Counted from the stretch's first letter, positions 7,544-17,297 are shown. The stretch is DNA of 64,000 nucleotides from Frigoriglobus tundricola (GCF_013128195.2 NZ_CP053452.2:930001-994000); one strand, 5' to 3'. Notes: a model not told the origin generated them from the letters alone. Numbers and translations are program-made.

Positions 7544-9376
7544 ATGTGCGGGATCGTCGGGTTCACCGGTCGTCGTGAGGCGTCCCCGGTACTGTTAGAG
7601 GGCTTGCGGCGGCTGGAGTACCGCGGGTACGACAGCGCCGGGCTGGTGACCAGCACGGGCAACGAGTTGCACCTGCGCAAGAAGGCCGGGCGGCTGGCCG
7701 AACTGCGCGGGCACGTCGCGGCCCACCCGGCCCCGGGGTGCAGCGGCATCAGCCACACCCGCTGGGCCACCCACGGCGGCGCCACCGACCGAAACGCCCA
7801 CCCGCACACCAACACCGCCGGCGACATCGCGGTCGTTCACAACGGCGTCATCGAGAACTTCGCCGCCCTCAAGCACCAGCTCCAGGCCGCCGGCACCGCG
7901 TTCCGCTCGGACACCGACACTGAGGTCCTCGCCCACCTGATCGGCCACTATTACCACGGCGACCTCGTCGCCGCGGTGCGCCAGGCGCTGTCGCTCGTGA
8001 AGGGCACCTACGGCCTCGCGGTGATGGCCAGGGCCGAGCCGGGCGTGATCGTCGGCGCCCGGCTCGGCAGCCCGCTGGTTGTGGGCGTCGGCGCCGACGG
8101 CATGTACCTGGCCAGCGACGCCAACGCCCTGGCCGGGTTCGCGGACAAGGTCGTGTACCTGACCGACCGGCAGATCTGCGCGCTCACGGAGACCGACTGG
8201 GAGGTCCGGGACCAGGACCTGTCGCCGGTGTCGGTGGCGGTGAGCGACATCGGCCACTTCCTGAGCGACGGCGACGCCGGGCGCGGGGCGTACCCGCACT
8301 ACATGCTCAAGGAGATCTACGAGCAGCCCGAGACCCTCGCCAACGCCATGCGGGGCCGGCTCACCGAGGCCGACAGCACGGCCCACTTCGGCGGCCTCAA
8401 CCTGTCCGCCCAGCAGCTCCGCCAGATCGACCGGGTGGTCATGACCGCGTGCGGCACCAGCTACCACGCGGCGATGGTGGGCGAGTACCTGTTCGAGGAG
8501 CTGGCCCGGCTCCCGGTCGAGGTCGAGTACGCCAGCGAGCTCCGGTACCGCAACCCGCCGATGGACCGCAACACGGTCGTCCTGGCCCTCACCCAGAGCG
8601 GGGAGACGGCCGACACCCTGGCGGCCTTGCGCGAGAGCAAGCGGATGGGGCACACCACGCTCGCCATCTGCAACGCGGTCGGCAGCAGCATCGCGCGGGA
8701 GGCCGACGGCGGCGTGTACCTGCACGCCGGCGCCGAGATCGGGGTGGCGAGTACCAAGGCGTTCACGTCGCAGGTGGCGGTGCTGACCATGCTGGCGCTG
8801 TACCTGGGCCGCACCCGGCACCTGTCGAGCACCCAGGGCCAGCGGATCATCGACGACCTGCACGCGCTGCCGGAGGCGGTGCGACAGGCGCTCCGCTGCC
8901 ACGACCACGTGAAGCGGGTGGCGGCCAAATACGCGCACGCCAAGAACGTGCTGTATTTGGGCCGCCAGTACCTGTACCCGGTGGCGCTGGAGGGGGCGCT
9001 GAAGCTCAAGGAGATCAGCTACATCCACGCGGAGGGGTACCCGGCGGCGGAGATGAAGCACGGGCCGATCGCGCTCGTGGACCCGAACACGCCGAGCGTG
9101 TTCCTGGTGCCCCGGGGCAGCGTGTTCGACAAGGTGATGTCCAACATGCAGGAGATCAAGGCCCGCGGCGGGCCGGTAATCGCGATCGCCAGCGCCGGGG
9201 ACCGGGAAGTGGCGGCGGTCGCCGACGACGTGATCGCCATCCCGGACGTGCCCGAGTACCTCCAGCCCATCGTGACGGCCATCCCGCTGCAACTGCTCGC
9301 CTACGAGGTGGCCCTGCTGTGCGGGTGCGACGTGGACAAGCCGCGCAACCTCGCCAAAAGCGTTACGGTCGAATAA
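7544..9376 (+). CDS. glmS: Glutamine--fructose-6-phosphate aminotransferase (isomerizing)
   Basis: 610 residues, the usual length. It makes glucosamine-6-phosphate from fructose-6-phosphate and glutamine, the first step to UDP-GlcNAc. The mature N-terminus would start at Cys2 (MCGIVGFTGRREAS), the glutaminase nucleophile. The glutaminase domain (1 to about 240, with SHTRWATHGG and HNGVIENF) is followed by two SIS sugar isomerase domains (CGTSYHAAMVGEY, LTQSGETADTLAALRE, ASTKAFTSQVAVL) and the C-terminal DKPRNLAKSVTVE expected for GlmS. The open frame extends further upstream, but the Cys-dependent N-terminus fixes ATG 7544, preceded by AGGGAGTG. I could not assign a glmS ribozyme in the leader. 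Confidence 0.97.
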   Translation: MCGIVGFTGRREASPVLLEGLRRLEYRGYDSAGLVTSTGNELHLRKKAGRLAELRGHVAAHPAPGCSGISHTRWATHGGATDRNAHPHTNTAGDIAVVHNGVIENFAALKHQLQAAGTAFRSDTDTEVLAHLIGHYYHGDLVAAVRQALSLVKGTYGLAVMARAEPGVIVGARLGSPLVVGVGADGMYLASDANALAGFADKVVYLTDRQICALTETDWEVRDQDLSPVSVAVSDIGHFLSDGDAGRGAYPHYMLKEIYEQPETLANAMRGRLTEADSTAHFGGLNLSAQQLRQIDRVVMTACGTSYHAAMVGEYLFEELARLPVEVEYASELRYRNPPMDRNTVVLALTQSGETADTLAALRESKRMGHTTLAICNAVGSSIAREADGGVYLHAGAEIGVASTKAFTSQVAVLTMLALYLGRTRHLSSTQGQRIIDDLHALPEAVRQALRCHDHVKRVAAKYAHAKNVLYLGRQYLYPVALEGALKLKEISYIHAEGYPAAEMKHGPIALVDPNTPSVFLVPRGSVFDKVMSNMQEIKARGGPVIAIASAGDREVAAVADDVIAIPDVPEYLQPIVTAIPLQLLAYEVALLCGCDVDKPRNLAKSVTVE

Positions 9377-9607
9377 CGGCGGATCGGAGCGGTTGTATCG
9401 ATTATGTTGAAAGTTCGATTTATTCTGATTTGGCGCTTCCGCTCCGTTCGGAACGTTGATAGCCTTTCTTTACAAACTATTTCGGAGTCTTAACACCGAC
9501 CCGCTCCAGGATCCCGGAGCGGGAGGCACGGACGCGCCCACAACTTTTCCAGTTCTCGCAGAACGGATGTCTGCGGGGATTGCGCGGGAACCGCGGAGGA
9601 GTTGTCC

Positions 9608-9790
9608 ATGTCCTGCGTGCCCCACTCGACACACCCGGTATGCGACCGGGTGGCCACCAGCAGCACTCACACACTCGAGATCCGCGACCGCTTCGGCCGG
9701 ATGGTCCTTTTCCTGACCGCTCCGTTCCTCGTGTTCGCGTACTACACGGCCGTCATGGTGCTGAAGCACGCCGGACGGGGCGATCAGTAG
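9608..9790 (+). CDS. Small single-span membrane protein (hypothetical)
   Basis: 60 residues starting MSCVPHSTHP. The ATG at 9608 has a good ribosome site (GGAGGA at about 9594-9600), which makes a real gene plausible. The C-terminal half carries one hydrophobic segment (MVLFLTAPFLVFAYYTAVMVL) followed by a short charged tail KHAGRGDQ. I do not recognise a family. It lies alone after glmS. It could also be chance, since the region is GC-rich, but the site and the hydrophobic helix argue for translation. Confidence 0.5.
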   Translation: MSCVPHSTHPVCDRVATSSTHTLEIRDRFGRMVLFLTAPFLVFAYYTAVMVLKHAGRGDQ

Positions 9791-9840
9791 TCGGCGAGCC
9801 GTGCTAAAATCTCGCGCGTTGTTCCGCAGCTCGTTTTCTT

Positions 9841-10027
9841 CCGCCCGAAGGGCTGGACAGCATAGCCCCGGGCGACACCCGGGGAACGGGCCAGCAGCTT
9901 CTCAGGCTGAAAGCCTGACACACGCAGAGCTGTACCACTTTTCAGCCTGGAAGAGCATTCTCAACTCAATCCACTCAATCCACCCCGGGCGATGCTCGGG
10001 GCTCTACTGTGCCAGCCCTTCGGGCGG
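9841..10027. repeat. Nested imperfect inverted repeat (about 187 bp)
   Basis: Outer arms 9841-9884 (ccgcccgaagggctgg, then catagccccg) and 9983-10027 (ccccgggcg, then ccagcccttcgggcgg) are near reverse complements. Inside them is a second pair around caggctgaaagcctg and ttttcagcctgg. The element occupies most of the gap between the small membrane ORF and the end of the minus-strand nucleotidyltransferase gene. No coding content is evident. It looks like a dispersed palindromic repeat. Confidence 0.75.
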
Positions 10028-10094
10028 AAAACAACACCACACCAAACTTTGCTACGAAGCAGAGTCCGGTCGCTGTGAGGCACACCAAACCCAC

Positions 10095-13000
10095 TCAACC
10101 GATCCGGTCCCGAAACGCGCACAGCGCACTGACGAAATCGGCCGAACCGTCGCGGAGCCAGCCGTCGAGCTGGGCCGGGTCCTTGAGTTGCTGGCCGCGG
10201 GCGCGGGGAACCACAACGAAACCGCAATCCACCCCGCTCACAGCGGTCATATCGCCCCACAACTTCTCGAACTGACAGACGGGGTACACGTCCTCGTACC
10301 CGTGGCCCCAGCGCTTCTTCACGTCTTTCAGGGTCACGTATGTGGGCAGCCGCGCGGCCATCCGGTCAACGGCGACCGCGACCCGCACCGGGTCGGACAG
10401 GTCGCCGCGGGACAGGCCGAACGCCGCGAGTAGCGCATCGATGCTCACCCAGTTCGTGAGCGTGTTGTAATAGGTGAGGCCGAACTCCTCCTCTTCGCGC
10501 GGCAGCGCCAACCCTTCGAGGATGCGCACGCGGCCGTCAACGCGGGCCAACCCGCCCCCCCGGTCGTCGATCCTCCGGCCGATCACTTCAAACGTCAGCG
10601 CCCGCCCGGACGCGATGTGCGCGCCGAGCAGGCCGGGGTCGAGGCCCGCGCCGAGCGTGTCCACGTTGTGAACCAACAGGTAATTGAGTTGCGGGCGTGC
10701 GGCCAGCAGCGCGAGCAGCACGCCGTTACGGAGCAGGTTCGGCACCTCGTACCAGTGGCCGACCGGGTGCAGGCACTGGAGCGGCTCGTTGTCCGTATAG
10801 TCGGCCCCCTCGCCGGCCGCCCGAGCCCATCCGATCAGGGCCGCGTGGGCGCTCTCGCGGACGCGCTGCTTGCGCTCGTCGAGTACCTGTTGGGCCGTCT
10901 CCTCCCAGGCGAACCGCAGGTCGCGCACCATCGGTACGAGGCGCAGCCCGACCGAGAGCCCTTGCGACAAGCTCACCGGCCCCGGATAGCCATAGGCGCC
11001 GTTGCCCTCCAGGTGTGCCGCGATCGGGTCGTGTGTGAGATACCCGGTGGTGAACACGTGCGGGACGGTCGCGCCGAACGCTTCGGAGGTGTGCCGGCTC
11101 TTCGCAAGGTGGACCTCCAGAAACGTGCGGTGCCGGCCGCCGAGCCGGGCGAACGGGTGCAGCGCCTTCACCACGCCGGCGCCCTGCGTCCAACGGCTGC
11201 CGGCCCCCGCGGCGAGTGTGACCACCGCCACCTCGCCGGCCGCCAGCGCGTGCCGCCCGCGCGCGGTGTCCTCTGCGCCGGTACCGCGCCGGGCGTCGGT
11301 CACATCACCGGGGTGAACGTCCTCCACGACCGTGGAGCCGGGCAAGCGGTTCTGCGCCAGCCCGATGCGCCCGCGGCGGAGGTCCTCTCGGATGCGCTCG
11401 TGGGCCTCGCGATCGAACCCGTTCGCGGCCAGAACGGCCGCCAGGTTGCCCCCCGCTCCGGACGCGGTCGGCGCGCTCGGCAACATGCGGTCGAACAGCG
11501 ATTCCACCAAACCCGACAGATCGGCGCTGCGGCGTGCGGCCCGGCCGAGGCGGTCGAGTTCGGCCCGGCGGGTCGCGGGAATGGACCGCGGGTCTTCACG
11601 CAGCCAGCGCGGCACGAGCAGGGCGTAATACCCGCGCGGCAGGAGCGTGTCACCGGCGGGCAGCAGGGCGGCGGTGGTGCCGTCGGCGTTGACGGCGAAG
11701 TCGTAGACCACCGGTTCCATCGCGAACGGCAGACTCGTCCGAAGGGCGGACCGCAGGCGTGACATCTCGGCGCGCAAGAACTGCTGGGCCTCGGGCTTCC
11801 GCTCCGGCGCGACGATGAAGCCCATGCCGCCGCCGGACATGCCGCCGAGCATCCAGAAGCCCCAGAAGTCCCCACCGAACCGCGCCCGCGTGGCGTCGAT
11901 CAGCGCCTCGGTAAACGCGTTCGTCGCCGCCGGGATGATTGTCTGGAGCGGGCCGGCAAAGTTGCGCGTCGTCGCGGCGCCGAGTGCCCGCACGTCGCCA
12001 CGGGCCAGGTCGGTGACGATCTCGTCGAAGTACCCGAGCGCCTCCTGTCGCGCCGACCACTCGCGCTCGTCCCGGAGCAGGTACTTCTCGGTGACCATCT
12101 CCAGAACCGGCCCGACGTTCTGGGCCATCCCGCCGTGAACGAGGACGAGACTCTCTTCGAGCCGACGGCGGGCAGCGGGCGGCACGCGGTCCGGACCCAG
12201 AACGGTGTGCGTCGGCAGGAGGCGCCCGCGGCTGACTCCGTACTCGGGATCGCCCGCCCGTGCAAACGTCCCCTCAATGAGCTTGATCCCCGGCCACACG
12301 CCGCCGGAGTCCTGCCACCCGCCGCCCGAACCGCCGAGCCACTCGCCGAGGATGGCCCGTGCCGCGACCAGCCGCCGTTCCGATTCGGACAGCCCGCCCG
12401 AGAGCGCCTGGGCCTGACCGGTCGCGCGCATACACACCGCGATCAGCGCGGCGAGCAGGTTGGTGGACACCGCGAGCCGCGAGCCCTTCGGGATGTCGTT
12501 CACGACGCTCACGAGTTCGATGCCCAGCCCCGGCCCGACCAACACCTCCAGCACGGCCTTGAGTTCCTGGCGCGAGCCCTCCAGCCCCGGCGGGATCAGC
12601 CCCGACGCGATGACCGCGGCTTTCAACAGGCCGAGGTAGTCGCGGGCGAAGTCGAACACCTCGGCCAGCGAACTCACGTCCGCGGCCGCGTCCAGATCGA
12701 CGCTCACCAGCCGCAGCACGGGCTCGTCGATCACCCGGAAGTAGACCTCGATCGGCGGGCGCGGCGCCGCGTCGCGGCCGTTCACGCCCAGGTCGATCGA
12801 CACGTTCAGGACGCGGGCGCCCTCGGGGTAGTCCATGCCGAGGAAGAAGATGTCGCTCCAGCACGAGTGCGACAGGTCCATCCGCACCGGGGTCCGCTCG
12901 CGGAGGACGGGAAACGCGCCGGCCGGACCGGTGCGCGCGAGCAGTTCGGGGCGCACGCGCAGCGGGTGGTCGTCGGCCGAGCCGGTGCGGAACATCCACC

Positions 13001-13424
13001 GGTTGCCGGCCGCGCCGCGGACGCTGGCCCGCACCTGATCGGCGAGCGTCTGGAACGCCAGCGCGTGGTACGCCGCGGCCAGGGCGCTACACACCGGGTC
13101 GCTCGGCCCGCGGGCGGCTTCTTCGGCCCGGAAGGTCCGCACGGCCTCGTCGAACCGGCGCGCGAGCAGGCGCTCCACCCCGGCATATGGCACCCGGCCG
13201 CCGGTCGGCAGTTCGGGCCGCGCCGGCAGGTGGAACCGGTCGATGGCGTGGAGGAAGAAGAGCGCCCGGACGCGGTCGTACAGGTTCGTACTCTCGCGGC
13301 GGAACCGGTCGAGCGCCTCCCGCTCGGCCAGGAGCGTGCGGTAGCTCAGGGCGCGGCAGGCGGCCGAAAGGGGCGTGTTCCGTACGGCCGGGTCGGTCGC
13401 GGTAATGATGTCGGTGAGGGGCAT
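10095..13424 (-). CDS. Fused fucokinase-like GHMP kinase / UDPGP-type sugar-1-phosphate nucleotidyltransferase
   Basis: 1109 residues with two enzyme-like halves. The N-terminal half resembles fucokinase-like GHMP kinases: [11 protein letters not shown] (about 181-191) at motif 1, [13 protein letters not shown] (about 309-321) at the phosphate-loop position, GGGWQDSGG (about 367-375), and [10 protein letters not shown] (about 527-536) as motif 3. The phosphate loop is unusual, with RLAVST where GLGTSS is common. From about residue 731 comes a UDPGP/UAP-type pyrophosphorylase: [12 protein letters not shown], then [11 protein letters not shown] and [11 protein letters not shown]. The likely role is phosphorylating a sugar and activating it to a nucleotide sugar, or UDP-glucose synthesis with a degenerate kinase half. 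The GalU-like gene lies 7 bases upstream in the same operon. The sugar is unknown. Confidence 0.8.
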   Translation of the reverse strand: MPLTDIITATDPAVRNTPLSAACRALSYRTLLAEREALDRFRRESTNLYDRVRALFFLHAIDRFHLPARPELPTGGRVPYAGVERLLARRFDEAVRTFRAEEAARGPSDPVCSALAAAYHALAFQTLADQVRASVRGAAGNRWMFRTGSADDHPLRVRPELLARTGPAGAFPVLRERTPVRMDLSHSCWSDIFFLGMDYPEGARVLNVSIDLGVNGRDAAPRPPIEVYFRVIDEPVLRLVSVDLDAAADVSSLAEVFDFARDYLGLLKAAVIASGLIPPGLEGSRQELKAVLEVLVGPGLGIELVSVVNDIPKGSRLAVSTNLLAALIAVCMRATGQAQALSGGLSESERRLVAARAILGEWLGGSGGGWQDSGGVWPGIKLIEGTFARAGDPEYGVSRGRLLPTHTVLGPDRVPPAARRRLEESLVLVHGGMAQNVGPVLEMVTEKYLLRDEREWSARQEALGYFDEIVTDLARGDVRALGAATTRNFAGPLQTIIPAATNAFTEALIDATRARFGGDFWGFWMLGGMSGGGMGFIVAPERKPEAQQFLRAEMSRLRSALRTSLPFAMEPVVYDFAVNADGTTAALLPAGDTLLPRGYYALLVPRWLREDPRSIPATRRAELDRLGRAARRSADLSGLVESLFDRMLPSAPTASGAGGNLAAVLAANGFDREAHERIREDLRRGRIGLAQNRLPGSTVVEDVHPGDVTDARRGTGAEDTARGRHALAAGEVAVVTLAAGAGSRWTQGAGVVKALHPFARLGGRHRTFLEVHLAKSRHTSEAFGATVPHVFTTGYLTHDPIAAHLEGNGAYGYPGPVSLSQGLSVGLRLVPMVRDLRFAWEETAQQVLDERKQRVRESAHAALIGWARAAGEGADYTDNEPLQCLHPVGHWYEVPNLLRNGVLLALLAARPQLNYLLVHNVDTLGAGLDPGLLGAHIASGRALTFEVIGRRIDDRGGGLARVDGRVRILEGLALPREEEEFGLTYYNTLTNWVSIDALLAAFGLSRGDLSDPVRVAVAVDRMAARLPTYVTLKDVKKRWGHGYEDVYPVCQFEKLWGDMTAVSGVDCGFVVVPRARGQQLKDPAQLDGWLRDGSADFVSALCAFRDRIG

Positions 13425-13431
13425 GGGAGTG

Positions 13432-14272
13432 TCAGCCCCGCTGGGCGAGGAGTTCGACGATCTGGTTCAGGATCTTCTCGCGGTCCACGCCGTCAAGGGC
13501 GAGGGCGAGCTGGGCGGTGAGGAGCCCGTACTTCAGCCCGATATTGTGCCGCTGGCCGGCGACTTCGAGCGCCAGGTAGCGCTCCCGGCGGGCCAGTTCG
13601 GCGAGCGCCGAAGAGAGGTCGAGCGGGCGGCCGTTGTGGTCCCGCGCCTGCTCGGACAGGACCTCCATGACCGGCGGCGTGAGAACGTGGATACCGAAGA
13701 AGCACAGGTAGAAGCCGGCCCGCACGCCGGGCACCGACAGCACCTGCTCGGCTTCGCTCGGGGTCGGCTTCTCCAGAACGCTCTGGATCTCGTAGAGGTC
13801 GGGGCGGAGCGCGACCCGCCGGCCGCCGACGGCGCCGTAGAACCGCAGCACGCTCTCGCGGGTGGCCTGAACGGCCGAGACGGGCGCACCCCTCGGCGCG
13901 GGCGAGGTCGGCCACCTGGCGCGCGGACCGGGTCGGCCCGCGGGCCACGTACAGGTGGTCGCTGACGAGGTGCAGGAACGGTTGCCCCGCCGTGAACCCA
14001 CGGGCGAGCCACACGGCGTGCCCGTACCCGAGCGGCTCGGCCTGGGTGACGAACGTGAGCCGCGATTCGTGCGCGCCGGCCGCCGCCCGGTACGCCGCCT
14101 CGTCGCCGGGCGCGGTCACCAGGCAGATCTCCTCGGCGCCGGCGTCCGCCGCCTCGTTAAGGATGAGTTCGAGCGCCTTCTTCTCGACCCCGTCCCGATC
14201 GACCAGGGTCTGAACGGGCAGCGCCCGCTGACTCCGGCCCGCGGCGGTGATGACCGCTTTGCTGAGCTTCAT
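13432..14272 (-). pseudogene. GalU-like UTP--glucose-1-phosphate uridylyltransferase, frameshifted
   Basis: Starts MKLSKAVITAAGRSQRALPVQ at 14272, a nucleotidyltransferase N-terminus like GalU (usual consensus AGxGTR; here AGRSQR). It continues through [20 protein letters not shown] and ends in this frame after VADLARAEG. The family sequence then resumes in another frame ([38 protein letters not shown]) to the stop at 13432. One extra base near 13888 (in a gcgcacccc run) explains the break. The restored protein of about 280 residues would be a normal GalU-class enzyme. It lies just upstream of the kinase/UDPGP fusion in the same orientation. The break may be a sequencing error or a true mutation. 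Confidence 0.75.
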
Positions 14273-14441
14273 GAAAGGACACCCGCGAATACGGAACCCG
14301 CCGTGAGAAAGTTGGAATAGGTGCGGGGGCGAGAAGGAACAGGGTTTTTCGTCGTGCCGCTCCCACACCTTCACGACTTCCGGACAGTTGGATCACACAC
14401 GTTTTCTCCCGGTGCGCCGGCCCGGCCCGCGGTCGCGCTGG

Positions 14442-14447
14442 TATACT
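14442..14447 (+). promoter_or_regulatory. Possible -10 box (TATACT) upstream of the EEP phosphatase-like gene
   Basis: TATACT stands out in very GC-rich DNA about 47 bases before the ATG at 14494, in the divergent gap between the GalU-like gene and the EEP-domain gene. A matching -35 box is not evident, so this is only a candidate. Confidence 0.3.
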
Positions 14448-14493
14448 AACTGCCCATGAACTGGTGGTGCCGCGGCCCGTTGTTGAGGTGCGA

Positions 14494-15531
14494 ATGCCCC
14501 CCTGGAATCCGTTTGAGCCGCCCCCGCCCGAATCGGCCTGGCGCGCGCGAGTCCGCCGGGCCGTTGCGATCGGGGGGTGGGCGTGGTTAGCAGCGGCGAT
14601 CGGTGTGTGGGCGGTTCTGCGGTTCGGCGACGAGTGGGAACCGGCCACCGTCGTGATGTTCGGGCCGCTCTGGCTCCTGGTCCTGCCCCCCGTCGCCCTC
14701 CTCGTGTTGGCCGCGTTCGTTAACCGCCGGGCGCTGCGCACGCTCGTCCCGGCCCTGATCTTCACCGCCGGGCCGGTTACCGATCTGTGCGTGCCGTGGC
14801 GGCCGGTGGTCGCGGACGCGCCCGCCGGGCTGCGGCTCCGCGTGATGACGTGCAACATGCACTACTCCAAGGTCCCCTCCGGCCCACTGGATGTGTTGAC
14901 GGACGAAACCGGCCCCGACGTGGTGGCCCTCCAGGAGTGGCGAGAGGGGCTCGAATCGGCCGCACTCTCCGAACGCGGGTGGCACACGCACCGCGTGCCC
15001 GGTCTGTTCCTGGCGAGTCGCTATCCGATCCGCCGGTTCGACCACCTCGGCGCCCAATCGACCAGCGAGCGGGGGTCCGTGGGCCGGTACGAACTGGACA
15101 CCCCGGCGGGAGTGGTCACTGTGATCAGCCTGCACCTGGCGAGCCCGCGAGAGGGCCTCGGTGAGGCGGCAAAGGGTCACGGGGAGTTGACCGCCGTGGC
15201 CGAGAACAGCGAGCTGCGGTGGGTGCAGTCGCGTCGGGTGGCCGAAGCGGCCGCCCGAACGGTCGGACCGCTCGTTTTAGTCGGGGACTTCAACACGCCG
15301 CCGCACAGTGCCATCTTCCGGGAGGTGTGGGACGGGTACCGCAGCGCCTTTTCCGACGCCGGGTGGGGCTGGGGGTACACATTCTGGGCGCGCATCTCGG
15401 CGGTGCGCATCGATCACATTCTGTTGGGCGGCGGGGGGCAAGCGACGCGCTGTTGGATCGGGCCGAACATCGGCTCGCCGCACCGGCCCGTTCTGGCGGA
15501 CGTGGCCTGGCCGGCCGGGGGTTCGCGATAG
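14494..15531 (+). CDS. Membrane-anchored endonuclease/exonuclease/phosphatase (EEP) family protein
   Basis: 345 residues. Three hydrophobic segments lie near the N-terminus (AVAIGGWAWLAAAIGVWAVL, VMFGPLWLLVLPPVALLVLA, TLVPALIFTAGPV), then an EEP domain begins at about residue 115. EEP motifs are MTCNMHYSK (Asn), DVVALQEW (catalytic Glu), VISLHLASP, VLVGDFNTPPHS (GDFN) and a C-terminal VRIDHILL followed by SPHRPVLADV (the DH and SDH-like His positions). The domain cleaves phosphodiesters or phosphomonoesters in many proteins; here the active site probably faces outside the cytoplasm. ATG at 14494 is used. The gene is divergent from the nucleotide-sugar operon. The substrate is unknown. Confidence 0.82.
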   Translation: MPPWNPFEPPPPESAWRARVRRAVAIGGWAWLAAAIGVWAVLRFGDEWEPATVVMFGPLWLLVLPPVALLVLAAFVNRRALRTLVPALIFTAGPVTDLCVPWRPVVADAPAGLRLRVMTCNMHYSKVPSGPLDVLTDETGPDVVALQEWREGLESAALSERGWHTHRVPGLFLASRYPIRRFDHLGAQSTSERGSVGRYELDTPAGVVTVISLHLASPREGLGEAAKGHGELTAVAENSELRWVQSRRVAEAAARTVGPLVLVGDFNTPPHSAIFREVWDGYRSAFSDAGWGWGYTFWARISAVRIDHILLGGGGQATRCWIGPNIGSPHRPVLADVAWPAGGSR

Positions 15532-15608
15532 TTGCCGGCGGGTTCACGTTCGGAAGCAAGTGATAAACGAGCACCGAAAGAGCGGTTCTGGAAGAGGTCT
15601 TTTTTTTC

Positions 15609-15713
15609 GTAGTCATCATGCTCCGCGTGATGTCCGCTCGGGCCGAAGGTGTGTCGCCGACATCAGACCCGCATGAGGTCGTAGGCACCAGGCGGAGCGT
15701 GATGCCTACGATA
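15609..15713. repeat. Imperfect inverted repeat (cgtagtcatcatgctccg type)
   Basis: Arm 15609-15633 (cgtagtcatcatgctccgcg...) pairs with 15689-15713, whose reverse complement reads cgtaggcatcacgctccgcc. The element lies between the convergent EEP-domain gene and the hypothetical oxygenase-like gene and may serve as a two-way terminator or be a dispersed repeat. Confidence 0.65.
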
Positions 15714-15758
15714 AAATCGATCGGCTCTGTTTTTTACACTCTCTTCACGCCACCGCAC

Positions 15759-16469
15759 CTAATCGAGATCGTCGCGCGTGAGGAACCGCTCGTGTTCCGC
15801 CGGCGGTAGCCCCGGCGCACTCGCGGTTCGCGGCGTGAAGCCAACGGAGTTGATGACGCGCTGACTCGTGTTCAACGAATCCGGTGACGTGACGACCGCC
15901 TTGTGCAGCACTCCCAGCGAATTGCCGTTTCCGAACGGCAGCAGGCTGTTGTTCACGACCAGGATAAACTCTTCACTCGTTGAACCTCGCGACCTGTCGC
16001 CCGCAAAGCCGGGCTTCACGGCCGCTCCATGCGGCAGATCGAGTTCGGTGATGAACGGCGCCAACTTCGCCTCGCCGGCGGGGAACATGGGGTTGTGCGC
16101 GGCGAGGTAGTCCGGAAGGGGCAAACCCGCCGCAACCGCGGCCGCGGAGGCGTCGGCGATCCAGAACCGGCTGCGCACGGCGGTCGGCTCGTACCCCAAT
16201 ACGAGGAGCGACGCGAGCGGCGCGCCGTCGCGGTGGAACTTCGAGCTGACCTTCTGGTCGAACCGGCCGAACCGCTCCGGAACGAACGCGACCGGGAACG
16301 CCGCAACGAGTTCCATCATCGCCCGCCGCAACGCGACCGAATCGATCGCGCGCGCCAATCGCAGAAGCGCGAACCCCGGTTCGTCGAGCCCGGTTCGCCA
16401 CACGCGGCGGAAGACGTCTGGCGCAACGGCGGCGGGATCGGCGGGGTCCAGCAGTAGAGAACGGGTCAT
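15759..16469 (-). CDS. Hypothetical protein, possible 2OG-Fe(II) oxygenase fold
   Basis: 236 residues starting MTRSLLLDPADPAAV. I do not recognise a specific family. The pattern KFHRDGAPLASLLVLGYEP (about 90-108) gives an H-x-D pair. Later come NNSLLPFGNGNSLGVLHKAVV with a single His and then an Arg (SQRVINSVGF), the order of metal and 2-oxoglutarate ligands in non-haem iron oxygenases. No signal peptide or membrane segment is seen. Its ATG overlaps the TGA of the upstream DUF4058 gene by 4 bases, so the two are probably co-translated. The oxygenase call is inference from motif order. Confidence 0.55.
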   Translation of the reverse strand: MTRSLLLDPADPAAVAPDVFRRVWRTGLDEPGFALLRLARAIDSVALRRAMMELVAAFPVAFVPERFGRFDQKVSSKFHRDGAPLASLLVLGYEPTAVRSRFWIADASAAAVAAGLPLPDYLAAHNPMFPAGEAKLAPFITELDLPHGAAVKPGFAGDRSRGSTSEEFILVVNNSLLPFGNGNSLGVLHKAVVTSPDSLNTSQRVINSVGFTPRTASAPGLPPAEHERFLTRDDLD

Positions 16470-17188
16470 ACGCGAAACTTCCGGCCGCGACAGGCGGCAA
16501 CACATGCCTCTTCCAGCTCGACCGGCACGAACGGCCCCGCGATCACCCGCAGCGGCATCGTGGGGAGCGGTTCACCGACCGCCAGCGGGTTGACCCAGAC
16601 ATCGACCTGAAACTCGTTCTTGCGGACAATCGGGCGGTACGTCGCGGCGTAGATGTGGGTCCGGTCCGGCAGAACGAGCGCGTCCGGACCGCCGAGCCGC
16701 TCTCGTTGTGCAAATTCGCGTGCCGGTCGGTGATGACGTCCACGATTACCACGCAGGCGCCGCCGGCGAGGTGATCGATGCACTTCGATAGAAACGCTTC
16801 GCGCGTCGCGGTCCTTGTTGCCGGGGCTGACGAGTTCGACCGCGCCGACCAGGCGCCCCCCGTTCTCGGAACTGACCCGGAGTTCGATCACGTCCGGCAA
16901 CTCGTACTCGACGGTTCCGGTCGCGGCGGGCGGTACGGACACGGCCCGCGTTGTTGCCACAGCGGTCCCGCCGCCGTTCGATTCGACGGACGCGCGGGCG
17001 GGCTCGTCCTCTTCCTCGATCCCGACATCGACCTCCGGCCCGCCGTCGATCCGCACGGTATCGAGTGCAATGTAGCATTCGGGGAGGTGAGCGTTCACCC
17101 GTTCCGCTAAATGGCCGATCCAGCCGCTGTGCAGCGAGGGCCACGGCAACCGGTTTCCCGGCGGGCGGAAGTGATCGTGGAGCGGCAT
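16466..17188 (-). CDS. DUF4058 family protein (frame disturbed in the middle)
   Basis: 240 residues read straight through. The N-terminus MPLHDHFRPPGNRLPWPSLH and the segments AVELVSPGNKDRD and LVLPDRTHIYAATYRPIVRKNEF are characteristic of DUF4058, a family of unknown function common in cyanobacteria and planctomycetes. Between about 16790 and 16695 the reading is wrong: another frame gives EAFLSKCIDHLAGGACVVIV and then VDVITDRHANLHNE, as the family requires. A +1 and a later -1 shift would restore it over about 30 codons. The ends are in the same frame, so a full-length product is still possible, with a scrambled patch. It overlaps the next gene by 4 bases. Confidence 0.72.
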   Translation of the reverse strand: MPLHDHFRPPGNRLPWPSLHSGWIGHLAERVNAHLPECYIALDTVRIDGGPEVDVGIEEEDEPARASVESNGGGTAVATTRAVSVPPAATGTVEYELPDVIELRVSSENGGRLVGAVELVSPGNKDRDARSVSIEVHRSPRRRRLRGNRGRHHRPAREFAQRERLGGPDALVLPDRTHIYAATYRPIVRKNEFQVDVWVNPLAVGEPLPTMPLRVIAGPFVPVELEEACVAACRGRKFRV

Positions 17189-17297
17189 TTGCGGTCCTCG
17201 TTGTGCGCACCGCTATCTTACCACGACGGGCTGTTGGTTCCCCGTCGGTGGCGTGTGTAAAATGTGCGAGCACCTCTTCTGAGCTAAGGACACCGAT

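Noticed and set aside
7595..9292. 565-codon minus-strand frame opposite glmS
   Set aside because: Antisense shadow of a well-conserved gene, with no domain and biased composition.
12135..13520. Plus-strand open frame opposite the kinase/UDPGP fusion
   Set aside because: Low-complexity Arg/Gly-rich translation; the minus strand encodes recognisable enzyme motifs.
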